DNA of 64,000 nt from Hofstenia miamia (GCA_004352715.1 SCFE01000001.1:5892202-5956201); one strand, 5' to 3'. Positions 1-11,188 are shown, counted from the first letter of the stretch. Notes: a model not told the origin generated them from the sequence alone. Numbers and translations: made by a program.

Positions 1-752
1 AGCTCTGGGATCGTTGTATTCTTATCTGACTTCTCCCATGGGAAGATGTTTTCGCCTAGCTGACATGCATTTTCTAAGTGGTCAGGAATCTCATCTTCTG
101 TAGTTATTGTTATTAGTACAACTCTGACATTTTGCACTCTTGCCATCCTTGTTGTATCGCCCACTTTCTTTTCTAACGTTTTTGTGTATTTTTTCTGTTT
201 TAGAATGTGTATAATTGTGAGGTTGTCTGCATCCATATTAACTTCCGGTATCTCTGCAATTTAATCTTTATATGCCATTATTGCTTGGGCTGTATCTAGT
301 GTAAATGCGTCATCAAATATGACGTGCACCATACTGTGCATGTATGGCCTCTCTAGCATTTCATTCATCTCCTGTGGATAGCTGATAATGACGTTGACTT
401 TTGGCCTATTATTGGCATTGAGCATGATTGGTAAAAATTTTCATTCAACCCTCGCGACTTTCCATATGTGGATCTTTGTTTCTGGTGACAATTTTGCAAA
501 TGCATTGTAGCGCATCTTCAAAGTTCCCATAAAATAAGGATGTAATGTTTCCCCATCTATTTTTGACATTCGTTTTTCTCTTTCTTTTGATCTAACTGTT
601 CTCTCTGATGTTGTCTCTGAGGAGGCGTGTAGCTGGGTCATCCTTAATGTTAGTCTACTGGTGCTTGGTTCACAGTCTGAAGGCTGTGAATCTGTGCTGA
701 TATTTTCTACTGCTTTGCCCTTGAATTGGCTCGCAGTTACTCCTATCAGCAC
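1..752 (-). pseudogene. ORF3 N-terminal part, gypsy-like copy A
   Basis: This is the start of the third ORF of the main gypsy-like element, read leftwards and cut by the window edge. It is open from 752 to 441. An in-frame TGA near 438-440 stands where copy C has GGA, and reading then continues in the same frame to position 1 with a further TAA near 263. Residues such as LHPYFMGTLKMRYNAF and the segment VNVIISYPQEMNE match copies B and C. The part from about 325 down to 1 matches the start of copy G at 33.7-34.1 kb. No signal peptide, transmembrane segment or known catalytic motif is visible. Function is unknown. It follows the integrase and RFKG linker, which is the position env takes in errantivirus-like elements. 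Confidence 0.7.
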
Positions 753-1191
753 TTGACCAGCTGTGGTTCTGGATGAGATAACGTCAGCCTTGAATCACTT
801 TTGTATCTCCATGGTTCTTCAACCACTTACACCTTCCCCTGGAGCTCCTCGTGTCTCACCACCCTTGAATCTTCATTGTGGACTTTGGGAGGGAAAGTTG
901 TGCTGTGCACCAGTTTTCTGCGTGCCCTTGAATCAGCTGTGCAGATCCCTGGTGGGAGAGGCTTTTTGTCCGTTTGTCTCTCTGCCCTTGAATGGGCCTT
1001 GAGGACTACTAGGACGCTGTCTCACTCTACATCATCTATTCATCAGCTCCTTGTTCTCATCCCTTCTGCCCTCAATTCAACTTCCAGTTTGAGAACTTCT
1101 TCACACTCTCCTTCTCCTGTTTGTTGTTGAGAGTCCCTTTGTCTGCTGGGCTCTGCGCACTCTCTTCTTCATTGGTGGCTGCATCATTTCC
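753..1191 (-). repeat. RFKG linker repeats between integrase and ORF3, copy A
   Basis: The linker contains short repeats built around TTCAAGGGC on the minus strand, near 720, 780, 867, 930 and 990. They are spaced roughly 60-85 bp apart. In the ORF3 frame they read xFKG. The preceding codon is CAA, TGA, AGA, TGA and CCA in the five positions, where copy C keeps CGA at two. The surroundings are rich in Ser, Thr, Pro and Gln. Codons here no longer form one open frame. Confidence 0.6.
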
Positions 1192-2664
1192 TTATAGTTT
1201 CCTAAATGCAGTTAATAAATTTATATCCCATGTCTCAGGGTCATATATAGGTTTATTTCTTGCTGCCCTCTGAGGCAGTATTCTTTGACTCGGGTCATCA
1301 TCCCTGATCTCTGCTGTGTATTCATCATCAAATTCTTCTTCATGTACACTATCTAAATCATACATATCATATATGATCTCATTGCCATTAATTTGGCATA
1401 TTTTAAATTCAGCGTTGTCATCTATTCTCATTTCTTTGATGTCTGCTGTTGCTCTCTTCAGGTTTTGAAAATGTAAAAGTCTATTGTTATCTAGCATGTA
1501 TTCATTGTTCAGTAGTGTTTGTGTTATCATGTGGGGGCCAGACCATACTGTTTTCAACTTCCGGACTTGGTTTGTGTCTACGAGTTTAATTGGTGTGAAC
1601 GTGTATACCTTATTGCCTACTTTGTGTGCGTGACCATAGATTTTTTTATTATAATTGCGTTGTTGTCTCACTGCCAACTTCTTTATGTTGTGACACATCA
1701 TTTCATGAATTCCTGTGATCTGATTTCTTAATTGTTGTATGTATGCGTTATCCAATTTCCCGCTGTAATTGATATACTGCATTGAGAGTGGGGTTGTTGC
1801 CTCTCTTCCGAACATGGCTTTGAATGGTGATACTCCAGTTGTTGCATGTACAGAGGTGTTGTAATAGTATTTGATCATTTCAATAACCTCTCTCCATTTA
1901 TTTCCTCCTATTCATGTTGTTGCCACTCTAATCAGCTTGATCAATGTCCAGTTAAGTTGCTCCACTGCTCTGTTAGCCTGAGGGTGATAGGCGGTTGTCC
2001 GTTCATTGAGATTTCCAATAGCTTTGCCATTTCTTGGAAAAGTCCACTTTTGAATTGAGGCCCTTTATCTGTTATGATCGTCTCCATTGGTCCCAGTCTC
2101 AATATCCATTCTTTTAAAACTAGCTCAGCTGTGGTTTCTGCTGTGGTGTTTCACATTGGGACCATTCTCACATATTTGGTGAAGTTGTCCACCATTAATA
2201 GTAGGTACTGATAACCTTCAGCATCTTTTGATAGCATTTCCAGATCTATGTGAACTATTTCATTGGGCTGTGTCACAATGAATTTTATCTAGTGGTGCTC
2301 GTTGTTTTGGGAAATGCTGTTTGTTGTTTTGGAGGCATGTTGTGCATTTGTTAATGATGTCTTCCATGACTTTCCTGACGGCTGTTGTTATGAAACAAGC
2401 ATTAAATGTTTTCTCTGTCTGTGTTATTCCTAGGTGGCTTTTCTCATGGATCTTCTGTATTAATTCCCTCTTAAAGTAATCTGGTATCGCAATTCGGTTG
2501 TTTCTGGCTTTGACGTATGGCAGTCCATTCTTGTTGATCTTCCACTTGTAACATTCATAATATCCTGCTGTTATTTTAGATAGTGTTGTTCGCGGCTCTT
2601 TAATCTTCTTCATAATCTCACTTAGGACTATATGGTCTGCTGAATTCTCACTGAAGTACGGCAA
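1192..2664 (-). pseudogene. Integrase, gypsy-like copy A
   Basis: Retroviral-type integrase, which would insert the element cDNA into host DNA. Reading leftwards, an H-x3-H...C-x2-C zinc-binding domain lies at about 2345-2450 (residues HEKSH and CTTC). The catalytic core lies at about 2270-1880, with HIDLEM for the first Asp and IITDKGPQF for the second; the Glu region is frame-shifted. The C-terminal domain is open from 1878 to 1192 and includes VGNKVYTF and LLHFQNLKRA. The C-terminal extension is acidic. Several stops and shifts break the core, so the copy is dead. It follows RT-RNase H (3011-4671) and precedes the RFKG linker. Confidence 0.85.
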
Positions 2665-3010
2665 TGATCAAATTGTTCTGGGAGTTACTGCTTTAGTTGC
2701 AGTTTTCTTTGCGCTTCCTTTTCTGGTTTTTGTCATTTTTCTTCTGGTTCATAGTGGCTTTCCCATCTCCAGGTTGCAATTCCAGGATCTCTGTGAAGTG
2801 CATTTGTTTGGTTCAGGGTATCTGTCTTTATTTCATTAGTAATTGGTTTGTGTAAACAGCTTGTTGCTTTCATACTTTCACTCATAGCTTATGCTGTCAT
2901 TTCGCGGGTGGTTTAACTGAATGTTTCTTCTGTAGGTTTGCTGTTCTTGGCTGTCACNNNNNNNNNNNNNNNNNNNNNNNNNNNNNNNNNNNNNNNNNNN
3001 NNNNNNNNNN
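2665..3010 (-). other. Rearranged segment and 52-N gap inside copy A pol
   Basis: This segment separates RNase H from the integrase zinc domain. N bases occupy 2959-3010. The coding stretch VLSEIxKKIKEPxTTLSK occurs on both sides, at about 2576-2640 and 3011-3077. The piece between them does not match the other pol copies. It may be an insertion with a flanking duplication, or a mis-join of two element copies. Confidence 0.45.
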
Positions 3011-4671
3011 TTTTAGATAATGTTGTTTGTGGTTCTTTTATTTTTTTTATAATCTCACTTAGGACTATATCATCTTTTTGTTTGTCCACTATCTCTTGTT
3101 CTGTTATTTCCTCTCTTATGAGTATCGGTTGCACTGCTTGACCCTTCTTATCAACATTTATCTCCAGCAGCCCCTCGTATTCAGTGTGTGGCAGGAACTG
3201 AAATTGCTTCTTTTCTCCATCTGTTTTTGTTGCATCTCTTTGGTACTCTGGGAGTGATGTCCAGAAATCCACATTGTTGTGTAATGTGCCTTTTCTGTGT
3301 TCAATCATAAATGTGAATTTGTTTAGATACTCAATCCAAAGGGACACTATTCCGGATTTGTCTCCCAACTTCTTCAACCAGGCCAGACTGCTGTTATCTG
3401 TTTATACTCTAAACTCCCTTCCTATGAGGAAGTGTCGAAATATTCTGATGCTTTCAATCAGTGTGAGTATTTCTACTTTAGTGGAGTTGTAGTTCTCCTT
3501 GCTGGCCCTTAGCTTGCGGCTGAAGAACTGGATGGGTACTTCTTTCCCGTTTATTATATGGCCCAATGTTGCTCCAATTGCCACCTTACTTGCATTGCAA
3601 TCTAATATAAATTTCTCATTGTAGTCAGGTGTGTTGAAGGAAGGTAATTTTGCGAGCTCTTCCTTGATGTTATCGAGTTCCTCTTGTTCTTGCCATGTCC
3701 CTACAAATGGAATAGCCTTCCTCATCAATTGGGTCATCTGTGCCATTTTTCCAGCTATGTTTGGAATATAGGTTCTGTAGTAATTGAAAAATCCCATAAT
3801 TCTCTGTATATCCTTTTTATTATTTGGTTTTTCTATCTTCCAAATCATCTCTCTGGCATTGTCCTTCATGCATATCCTCCCTTTTTCTATCGTCCTTCTG
3901 AGGAACACTATTTTTTCTTTCAGGATGTCACACTTATTGCTGTTGATTTGAAGTCCCGCGTTTTCTAAAATCATTAGTGTCCTTTCCAATTTTTTCAGAT
4001 GTTCTTGGACTGTGTTGCTTGTGACTATGATGTCATCTATATAGGCGTTGATTCCCTCTTCCATTCGATGTGTCTTGTTCTTAAGTACCTTCATTATGTA
4101 TCTCTGGAACATTGCTGGTGTGTTGAAAAGTCCGAACTCCATATATATCCATTTGTACAGCCCATATGGGGTTATGAATGCTGTCTTCTCTATGTCCTCT
4201 TCCTCCATTTTCACTTGCCAGTAGGCCTTACATAAATCTAGAGTTGTGAAATATTTATGTTTACTGGCTTTGTAGAGCATGTCTTCTATTCACAGTAAGG
4301 GGTATGAATCCTTCTTTGTCACCTTGTTGAGTTTATGGAAATCAATGCATAGTTGGTACTTATTTCCCTGCTTTACAAACACAGTTGGTGCTGCATATGG
4401 GCTTTCACTTGGCCGGATGATCTTATTGTCAATTAGTTCTTCTAGTATCCGATTGTATTCTTCCTTTAGATGCTCGGGTACTCTTCTGACTGGCAGTTTG
4501 ATAGGTTTGTCCATTGTCATAACGATTTTGTGTTTTTCGCCTACTGCTTGCCAACACTTATCTCTCCATAGTTGAATATACGTTTATGCTTTTCTAGAAG
4601 TGTTCTTAATTGCATTATGTCTCATTCTTCTCATTCTTCTAGATGTTGATATTCCTCATCATTTATCTCAG
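3011..4671 (-). pseudogene. Reverse transcriptase-RNase H, gypsy-like copy A
   Basis: Ty3/gypsy-type RT followed by RNase H, which would copy element RNA into DNA. Reading leftwards, the RT entry KPIKLPVRRVPEHL is near 4500 and the fingers LCIDFHKLNKV near 4340. The palm has the YIDD active site near 4050 and the connection QRIMGFFNYY near 3790. RNase H has ILDCNASKVAIG (first Asp) near 3600, VEILTLIESI (Glu) near 3460 and TDNSSLAWL (Asp) near 3390. Only two stops break it: one near 4285 between the fingers and TTLDLCKAYWQV, and a TAG at 3402-3404. It is the best preserved RT of this family here. Protease and gag are missing because an LTR begins at 4676. Confidence 0.9.
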
Positions 4672-4675
4672 GTAT

Positions 4676-5219
4676 TGTAACATCCTCCACCTGGCCTATT
4701 TGCACCATATATTATTGTTAATAACTACCACTCAGTAAATTGCGGGTGAGGAGTTACTACGTTGGTTAACCTCCAAACTTTTCCTCTCTGTTTAACTAGT
4801 TAGACTAATCAAGTACTGATCATCACTATTTAGGTGACGTTTCCTCTTCAAATCATCTGTGGGCTACTGCCCGAAGCTGATCTCCACATCACAATTCCTC
4901 GCCTTCATGAATGATTGACCAAATCCACTGCACTATCTCAGCTCAATGAGGACTAATTATGTGTACATTACCTTAGCTCAGTGCGTGTACTCATGTCAAG
5001 TTGTAACTGACTTAAACTCAATTTTGTAGAGTGTTTGTTGGCTTGATTAAGTAAAGCAACTGGGCATTGACACTAACTGCATTTAAATAATATTAAAGTA
5101 GCCATTACCGTAAAATTACTGGCTTTGTTAATTAATTAATAGATTGCAGTTTCCTATACTTACATTTAATAACAATACATGTAAAGTCATTTATTTGGTC
5201 GATTATAGTCAAGTCTCCT
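4676..5219 (-). mobile_element. LTR of the gypsy-like family, minus orientation, partial
   Basis: It starts on the plus strand as TGTAACATCCTCCACCTGGC, the inverted form of the LTR 3' end. It matches the reverse complement of the plus-oriented LTR at 30.5-31.25 kb up to the 1000-N gap. It abuts the coding sequence just upstream of RT in copy A with no gag or protease between, so it is an insertion into copy A rather than copy A's own 5' LTR. A TCACCTAAA...GTGA-type motif conserved in these LTRs is present near 4830 as TTTAGGTGAC. Confidence 0.8.
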
Positions 5220-6219
5220 NNNNNNNNNNNNNNNNNNNNNNNNNNNNNNNNNNNNNNNNNNNNNNNNNNNNNNNNNNNNNNNNNNNNNNNNNNNNNNNNN
5301 NNNNNNNNNNNNNNNNNNNNNNNNNNNNNNNNNNNNNNNNNNNNNNNNNNNNNNNNNNNNNNNNNNNNNNNNNNNNNNNNNNNNNNNNNNNNNNNNNNNN
5401 NNNNNNNNNNNNNNNNNNNNNNNNNNNNNNNNNNNNNNNNNNNNNNNNNNNNNNNNNNNNNNNNNNNNNNNNNNNNNNNNNNNNNNNNNNNNNNNNNNNN
5501 NNNNNNNNNNNNNNNNNNNNNNNNNNNNNNNNNNNNNNNNNNNNNNNNNNNNNNNNNNNNNNNNNNNNNNNNNNNNNNNNNNNNNNNNNNNNNNNNNNNN
5601 NNNNNNNNNNNNNNNNNNNNNNNNNNNNNNNNNNNNNNNNNNNNNNNNNNNNNNNNNNNNNNNNNNNNNNNNNNNNNNNNNNNNNNNNNNNNNNNNNNNN
5701 NNNNNNNNNNNNNNNNNNNNNNNNNNNNNNNNNNNNNNNNNNNNNNNNNNNNNNNNNNNNNNNNNNNNNNNNNNNNNNNNNNNNNNNNNNNNNNNNNNNN
5801 NNNNNNNNNNNNNNNNNNNNNNNNNNNNNNNNNNNNNNNNNNNNNNNNNNNNNNNNNNNNNNNNNNNNNNNNNNNNNNNNNNNNNNNNNNNNNNNNNNNN
5901 NNNNNNNNNNNNNNNNNNNNNNNNNNNNNNNNNNNNNNNNNNNNNNNNNNNNNNNNNNNNNNNNNNNNNNNNNNNNNNNNNNNNNNNNNNNNNNNNNNNN
6001 NNNNNNNNNNNNNNNNNNNNNNNNNNNNNNNNNNNNNNNNNNNNNNNNNNNNNNNNNNNNNNNNNNNNNNNNNNNNNNNNNNNNNNNNNNNNNNNNNNNN
6101 NNNNNNNNNNNNNNNNNNNNNNNNNNNNNNNNNNNNNNNNNNNNNNNNNNNNNNNNNNNNNNNNNNNNNNNNNNNNNNNNNNNNNNNNNNNNNNNNNNNN
6201 NNNNNNNNNNNNNNNNNNN
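5220..6219. other. Assembly gap, 1000 N
   Basis: Run of N of exactly 1000 bases, probably a placeholder length. It begins inside an LTR and ends inside an integrase in the opposite orientation. The join between copies A and B is therefore not established by sequence. Confidence 0.95.
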
Positions 6220-6741
6220 CGATGTCACAACATAAAGAAGTCAGCAGTGAGACAACAACGGTATTATAATAAAAAAATCTATGGTCACGCACACAATGTA
6301 GGCAATAAGGTATACACGTTCACACCAATCAAACTAGTAGACACAAACCAAGTCCGGAAATTGAAAACAGTATGGTCCAGCCCCCCCATGATAACACAAG
6401 CACTACTGAACAATGAATACATGCTAAATAACAATAGACTTTTACATTTTCAAAACCTGAAGAGAGCAACAGCAGACATTGAAGAAACAAAAATAGATGA
6501 CAACACTGAATTTAAAATATGCTGAATTAACAGCAACGAGGTCATATACAATATGTATGATTTAGATAGTGTACATGAAGAAGAATTTGATGATGAATAC
6601 ACACCAGAAATCACGGATGATGACCCAAGCCAAAGAATAGGGCAGTGAGAAATAAACCTATATATGACCCTGAGACATGGGATAAAAATTTATTAACTGC
6701 ATTTAGGAAACTGGAAGGAAATGATGCACCCACTGATGAAG
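6220..6741 (+). pseudogene. Integrase C-terminal domain, copy B
   Basis: C-terminal part of the same integrase as copy A but on the plus strand. KKIYGHAHNVGNKVYTF and LLHFQNLKRATADI are readable at 6268-6480. It is broken by a stop near 6525 and a small deletion near 6638 that removes the ILPQR codons seen in copies A and C. It runs on into the linker and ORF3 start. Confidence 0.8.
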
Positions 6742-7080
6742 AAGAGAGTGCACAGAGCCCAGCAGACAGAGGGACTCTCAACAACAAACAGGAGAAGGAG
6801 GGTATGAAGACGTTCTCAAACCAGAAGTCAAATCGAAGGCAGAATGGACGAGAATGAATAGCAGATGAATAGACGACGTAGAGTGAGACGGCGTCCTAGT
6901 AGTCCTCAAGGCTGATTCAAGGGCAGAGAGACAAACGGACAAGAAGCCTCTCCTAACAGGGATCTGCACTGCTGATTCAAGGGCATGCAGAAAACTGGTG
7001 CACAGCAGAACTTTCCTTCCTACAGTCCACAACGCCGATTCAAGGGCAGTGAGACACGCGGAGTTCCAGGGGAAGGTGTA
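6742..7080 (+). repeat. RFKG linker repeats, copy B
   Basis: Repeats of GATTCAAGGGCA lie near 6914, 6973 and 7030, with two more near 7117 and 7180 inside the ORF3 start. The unit at 7030 keeps the CGA arginine codon (context SPQRRFKG). The units at 6914 and 6973 have TGA at the same codon. Confidence 0.6.
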
Positions 7081-7566
7081 AGTGGTGGAAGAACCATGGA
7101 GATATGAAAGTGATTTAAGGCTGACGTTATCTCACCTGGAACCACAGCTGGTCAAGTGCTGATAGGAGTAACTGTGAGCCAATTCAAGGGCAAAGCAGTA
7201 AAAAATATTAGCACAGATTCACAGCCTTTGGACTGTGAACCAAGCACCAGTAGACTACCATTAAGGATGACCCAGCTACACGCCTCCTCAGAGACAACAT
7301 CAGAGAGAACAGTTAGATCAAAAGAAAGGGAAAAACAAATGTCAAAAATTGATGGGGAAACACTACATCCTTATTTCATGGGAACTTCAAAGATGCGCTA
7401 TAATGCATTTGCAAAGTTGTTGCTGGAAACAAAGATCCATATACAGAAAGTCAAAATGGTCAAATGAAAATTTTTACTAATTGTGCTAAATGCATATAAT
7501 AGGCCAAAAGTTAATGTCATTATTAGTTATCCACAGGAGATGAACGAAACATTAGAAAGGCCATAC
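7081..7566 (+). pseudogene. ORF3 N-terminal part, copy B
   Basis: Same protein start as in copies A and C. It is open from 7156 to 7467 and broken by TGA after KMVK where copy C reads on into KFLPIML. The coding match continues to 7566, where an LTR end begins. Function unknown. The last 66 bp (7501-7566) are identical to the inverted copy at 8881-8946, although the preceding 60 bp are clearly diverged. Confidence 0.65.
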
Positions 7567-8880
7567 TGTAACATCCTCCACCTAGCTTGTTACGCCGTGT
7601 CTCATTACTGTTAGGGAANNNNNNNNNNNNNNNNNNNNNNNNNNNNNNNNNNNNNNNNNNNNNNNNNNNNNNNNNNNNNNNNNNNNNNNNNNNNNNNNNN
7701 NNNNNNNNNNNNNNNNNNNNNNNNNNNNNNNNNNNNNNNNNNNNNNNNNNNNNNNNNNNNNNNNNNNNNNNNNNNNNNNNNNNNNNNNNNNNNNNNNNNN
7801 NNNNNNNNNNNNNNNNNNNNNNNNNNNNNNNNNNNNNNNNNNNNNNNNNNNNNNNNNNNNNNNNNNNNNNNNNNNNNNNNNNNNNNNNNNNNNNNNNNNN
7901 NNNNNNNNNNNNNNNNNNNNNNNNNNNNNNNNNNNNNNNNNNNNNNNNNNNNNNNNNNNNNNNNNNNNNNNNNNNNNNNNNNNNNNNNNNNNNNNNNNNN
8001 NNNNNNNNNNNNNNNNNNNNNNNNNNNNNNNNNNNNNNNNNNNNNNNNNNNNNNNNNNNNNNNNNNNNNNNNNNNNNNNNNNNNNNNNNNNNNNNNNNNN
8101 NNNNNNNNNNNNNNNNNNNNNNNNNNNNNNNNNNNNNNNNNNNNNNNNNNNNNNNNNNNNNNNNNNNNNNNNNNNNNNNNNNNNNNNNNNNNNNNNNNNN
8201 NNNNNNNNNNNNNNNNNNNNNNNNNNNNNNNNNNNNNNNNNNNNNNNNNNNNNNNNNNNNNNNNNNNNNNNNNNNNNNNNNNNNNNNNNNNNNNNNNNNN
8301 NNNNNNNNNNNNNNNNNNNNNNNNNNNNNNNNNNNNNNNNNNNNNNNNNNNNNNNNNNNNNNNNNNNNNNNNNNNNNNNNNNNNNNNNNNNNNNNNNNNN
8401 NNNNNNNNNNNNNNNNNNNNNNNNNNNNNNNNNNNNNNNNNNNNNNNNNNNNNNNNNNNNNNNNNNNNNNNNNNNNNNNNNNNNNNNNNNNNNNNNNNNN
8501 NNNNNNNNNNNNNNNNNNNNNNNNNNNNNNNNNNNNNNNNNNNNNNNNNNNNNNNNNNNNNNNNNNNNNNNNNNNNNNNNNNNNNNNNNNNNNNNNNNNN
8601 NNNNNNNNNNNNNNNNNNACCATCTTTGCAGAAGAGGAGGAGCTGTGTTGTGGAGATCAGCTTCGGGCAATGGCCCACAGAAGAATTGAAGAGGAAACAT
8701 CTGACCACGTCGTCACCTAAACAGTGATAGTTAATACTCGATTACTTAATTAACATAGCTAGTTAATAAGAGAGAAAAGTCTGATGGTTCAACAAATGGG
8801 TAACACCTCACCCGCAGTTTACCAATCATTCCCTAACAGTAATGAGACACGGCGTAACAAGCTAGGTGGAGGATGTTACA
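7567..8880 (+). mobile_element. LTR ends flanking a 1000-N gap, inside ORF3
   Basis: 7567-7618 begins TGTAACATCCTCCACC (LTR 3' end, inverted). 8619-8880 ends GGTGGAGGATGTTACA (LTR 3' end, forward). Both sit at the same codon of ORF3, and their outer 52 bp are exact reverse complements. The N run 7619-8618 hides what lies between. Either two LTR copies face each other or one junction was placed twice. Confidence 0.65.
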
Positions 8881-9408
8881 GTATGGCCTTTCTAATGTTT
8901 CGTTCATCTCCTGTGGATAACTAATAATGACATTAACTTTTGGCCTATTATTGGCATCAAGCATGATTGGTAAAAATTTTCCTTGGACCCTCGTGAATTT
9001 CTGTACGTGGATCTTTGTTTCTGGTGAATATTTTGCAAATGCATTGTAGCGCATCTTCAAAGTCCCCATAAAGTACGGATGTAATGTTTCCCCATCTATT
9101 TTTGACATTAGTTTTTCTCTTTCTTTTGATCTAACTGTTCTTTCTGATGTTGTCTCTGAGGAGGCGTGTAGCTGGGTCATCCTAAATGGTAATCTACTGG
9201 TGCTCAGTTCACAGTCTGGAGGCTGTGAATCTGTGCTGATATTTTCTACTGCTTCGCCCTTGAATCGGCTCGCAGTTACTCCTATCGGCACTTGACCAGC
9301 TGTGGTTCTGGATGAGATGACGTCAGCCTTGAATCGCTTTCGTATCTCCATGGTTCTTCCACCACTTACACCTTCCTCTGGATCTCCACGTGTCTCACTG
9401 CCCTTGAA
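8881..9408 (-). pseudogene. ORF3 N-terminal part, copy C
   Basis: Best preserved start of ORF3, open from 9408 down to the LTR insertion at 8880. A likely start is the ATG at 9349-9351 (MEIRKRFKAD), because an in-frame TGA lies upstream at 9409-9411. It contains two intact RFK motifs (near 9330 and 9260), a basic Ser/Thr-rich stretch (SERTVRSKEREK) and then LHPYFMGTLKMRYNAF. No membrane segments are visible and the product is unknown. It is truncated after about 157 residues by the LTR at 8619-8880. The apparent C-terminus beyond that is LTR sequence. Confidence 0.65.
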
Positions 9409-9610
9409 TCAGCGTAGTGGACTGTGGGAAGGAAAGTTGTGCTGCGCACCAGTTTTCTGCGTGAACTTGAATCAGCAGTGCAGATCCCTGGTGGGAGAGG
9501 CTCTTTGTCCATTTGTCTCTCTGCCCTTAAATCAGTCTTGAGGACTACTAGGACGCTGTCTCACTCTACATTGTCTATTCATCGGTTCTTGGTTCTCGTC
9601 CCTTCTGTCT
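9409..9610 (-). repeat. RFKG linker repeats, copy C
   Basis: In the ORF3 frame this linker is open except for three TGA codons, each directly before FKG or FKF (near 9410, 9470 and 9530). The two downstream units in ORF3 have CGA at the same place. Unit spacing is about 59-76 bp. The pattern fits CGA to TGA change at a CpG. Confidence 0.65.
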
Positions 9611-10188
9611 TCAGTCTGACTTCCAGTCTGAGAACTTCTGCGCATTCTTCTCCTTCTGTTTGCTGTTGAGAGTCCCTCTGTCAGCTGGGCTCTGCGCACT
9701 CTCTTCTTCATGTGTGGGTGCATCATTTCCTTCTATTTTCCTAAATGCAGTTAGTAAATTTATATGCCATGTCTCAGGGTCATATATAGGTTTATTTCTC
9801 ACTGCCCTTTGAGGTAATATCCTTCTACTCAGGTCATCATCTGTGGTTTCTGGTATGTATTCATCCTCGAATTCTTCCTCATGTACACTATCTAAATCGT
9901 ACATATTGTATACAACCTCGTTGCCATTTATTCGGCATATTTTAAATTCAGCATTGTCATCTATTTTTGTTTCTTCAATGTCTGCTGTTGCTCTCTTCAG
10001 GTTTTGAAAATGTAATAGTCTATTGTTGTCTAACATGTATTCATTGTTCAGCAATGTTTGTGTTATTGTGTGTGGGCCAGACCATACTGTTTTCAACTTC
10101 TGGACTTGGTTTGTGTCGACTAGTTCAATCGGTGTGAATGTGTATACCTTATTGCCTACCTTATGTGTGTGACCGTAGATTTTTTTAT
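9611..10188 (-). pseudogene. Integrase C-terminal domain, copy C (open but truncated)
   Basis: An uninterrupted 192-codon stretch from the gap edge to a TGA at 9611-9613. It contains KKIYGHTHKVGNKVYTF, LLHFQNLKRATADI and an acidic tail (VHEEEFEDEY), then EEESAQSPADRG. It ends in a different frame from the ORF3 linker, so ORF3 would need a frameshift or its own start. The catalytic core is lost in the gap 10189-11188. Confidence 0.85.
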
Positions 10189-11188
10189 NNNNNNNNNNNN
10201 NNNNNNNNNNNNNNNNNNNNNNNNNNNNNNNNNNNNNNNNNNNNNNNNNNNNNNNNNNNNNNNNNNNNNNNNNNNNNNNNNNNNNNNNNNNNNNNNNNNN
10301 NNNNNNNNNNNNNNNNNNNNNNNNNNNNNNNNNNNNNNNNNNNNNNNNNNNNNNNNNNNNNNNNNNNNNNNNNNNNNNNNNNNNNNNNNNNNNNNNNNNN
10401 NNNNNNNNNNNNNNNNNNNNNNNNNNNNNNNNNNNNNNNNNNNNNNNNNNNNNNNNNNNNNNNNNNNNNNNNNNNNNNNNNNNNNNNNNNNNNNNNNNNN
10501 NNNNNNNNNNNNNNNNNNNNNNNNNNNNNNNNNNNNNNNNNNNNNNNNNNNNNNNNNNNNNNNNNNNNNNNNNNNNNNNNNNNNNNNNNNNNNNNNNNNN
10601 NNNNNNNNNNNNNNNNNNNNNNNNNNNNNNNNNNNNNNNNNNNNNNNNNNNNNNNNNNNNNNNNNNNNNNNNNNNNNNNNNNNNNNNNNNNNNNNNNNNN
10701 NNNNNNNNNNNNNNNNNNNNNNNNNNNNNNNNNNNNNNNNNNNNNNNNNNNNNNNNNNNNNNNNNNNNNNNNNNNNNNNNNNNNNNNNNNNNNNNNNNNN
10801 NNNNNNNNNNNNNNNNNNNNNNNNNNNNNNNNNNNNNNNNNNNNNNNNNNNNNNNNNNNNNNNNNNNNNNNNNNNNNNNNNNNNNNNNNNNNNNNNNNNN
10901 NNNNNNNNNNNNNNNNNNNNNNNNNNNNNNNNNNNNNNNNNNNNNNNNNNNNNNNNNNNNNNNNNNNNNNNNNNNNNNNNNNNNNNNNNNNNNNNNNNNN
11001 NNNNNNNNNNNNNNNNNNNNNNNNNNNNNNNNNNNNNNNNNNNNNNNNNNNNNNNNNNNNNNNNNNNNNNNNNNNNNNNNNNNNNNNNNNNNNNNNNNNN
11101 NNNNNNNNNNNNNNNNNNNNNNNNNNNNNNNNNNNNNNNNNNNNNNNNNNNNNNNNNNNNNNNNNNNNNNNNNNNNNNNNNNNNNNNN
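10189..11188. other. Assembly gap, 1000 N
   Basis: Run of 1000 N between integrase of copy C and unrelated AT-rich sequence. 11189-11527 holds no recognisable gene. Confidence 0.95.

Noticed and set aside
5132-6292. Long reading frames running through N stretches (also at 7.5-8.7, 10.1-11.2 and 34.2-35.3 kb)
   Set aside because: They consist almost only of unknown residues from gap bases and say nothing about coding.
9400-9535. TGA recoded as arginine or another amino acid in the FKG repeats
   Set aside because: Other frames contain ordinary TGA, TAA and TAG losses, and CGA to TGA at CpG explains the pattern without recoding.
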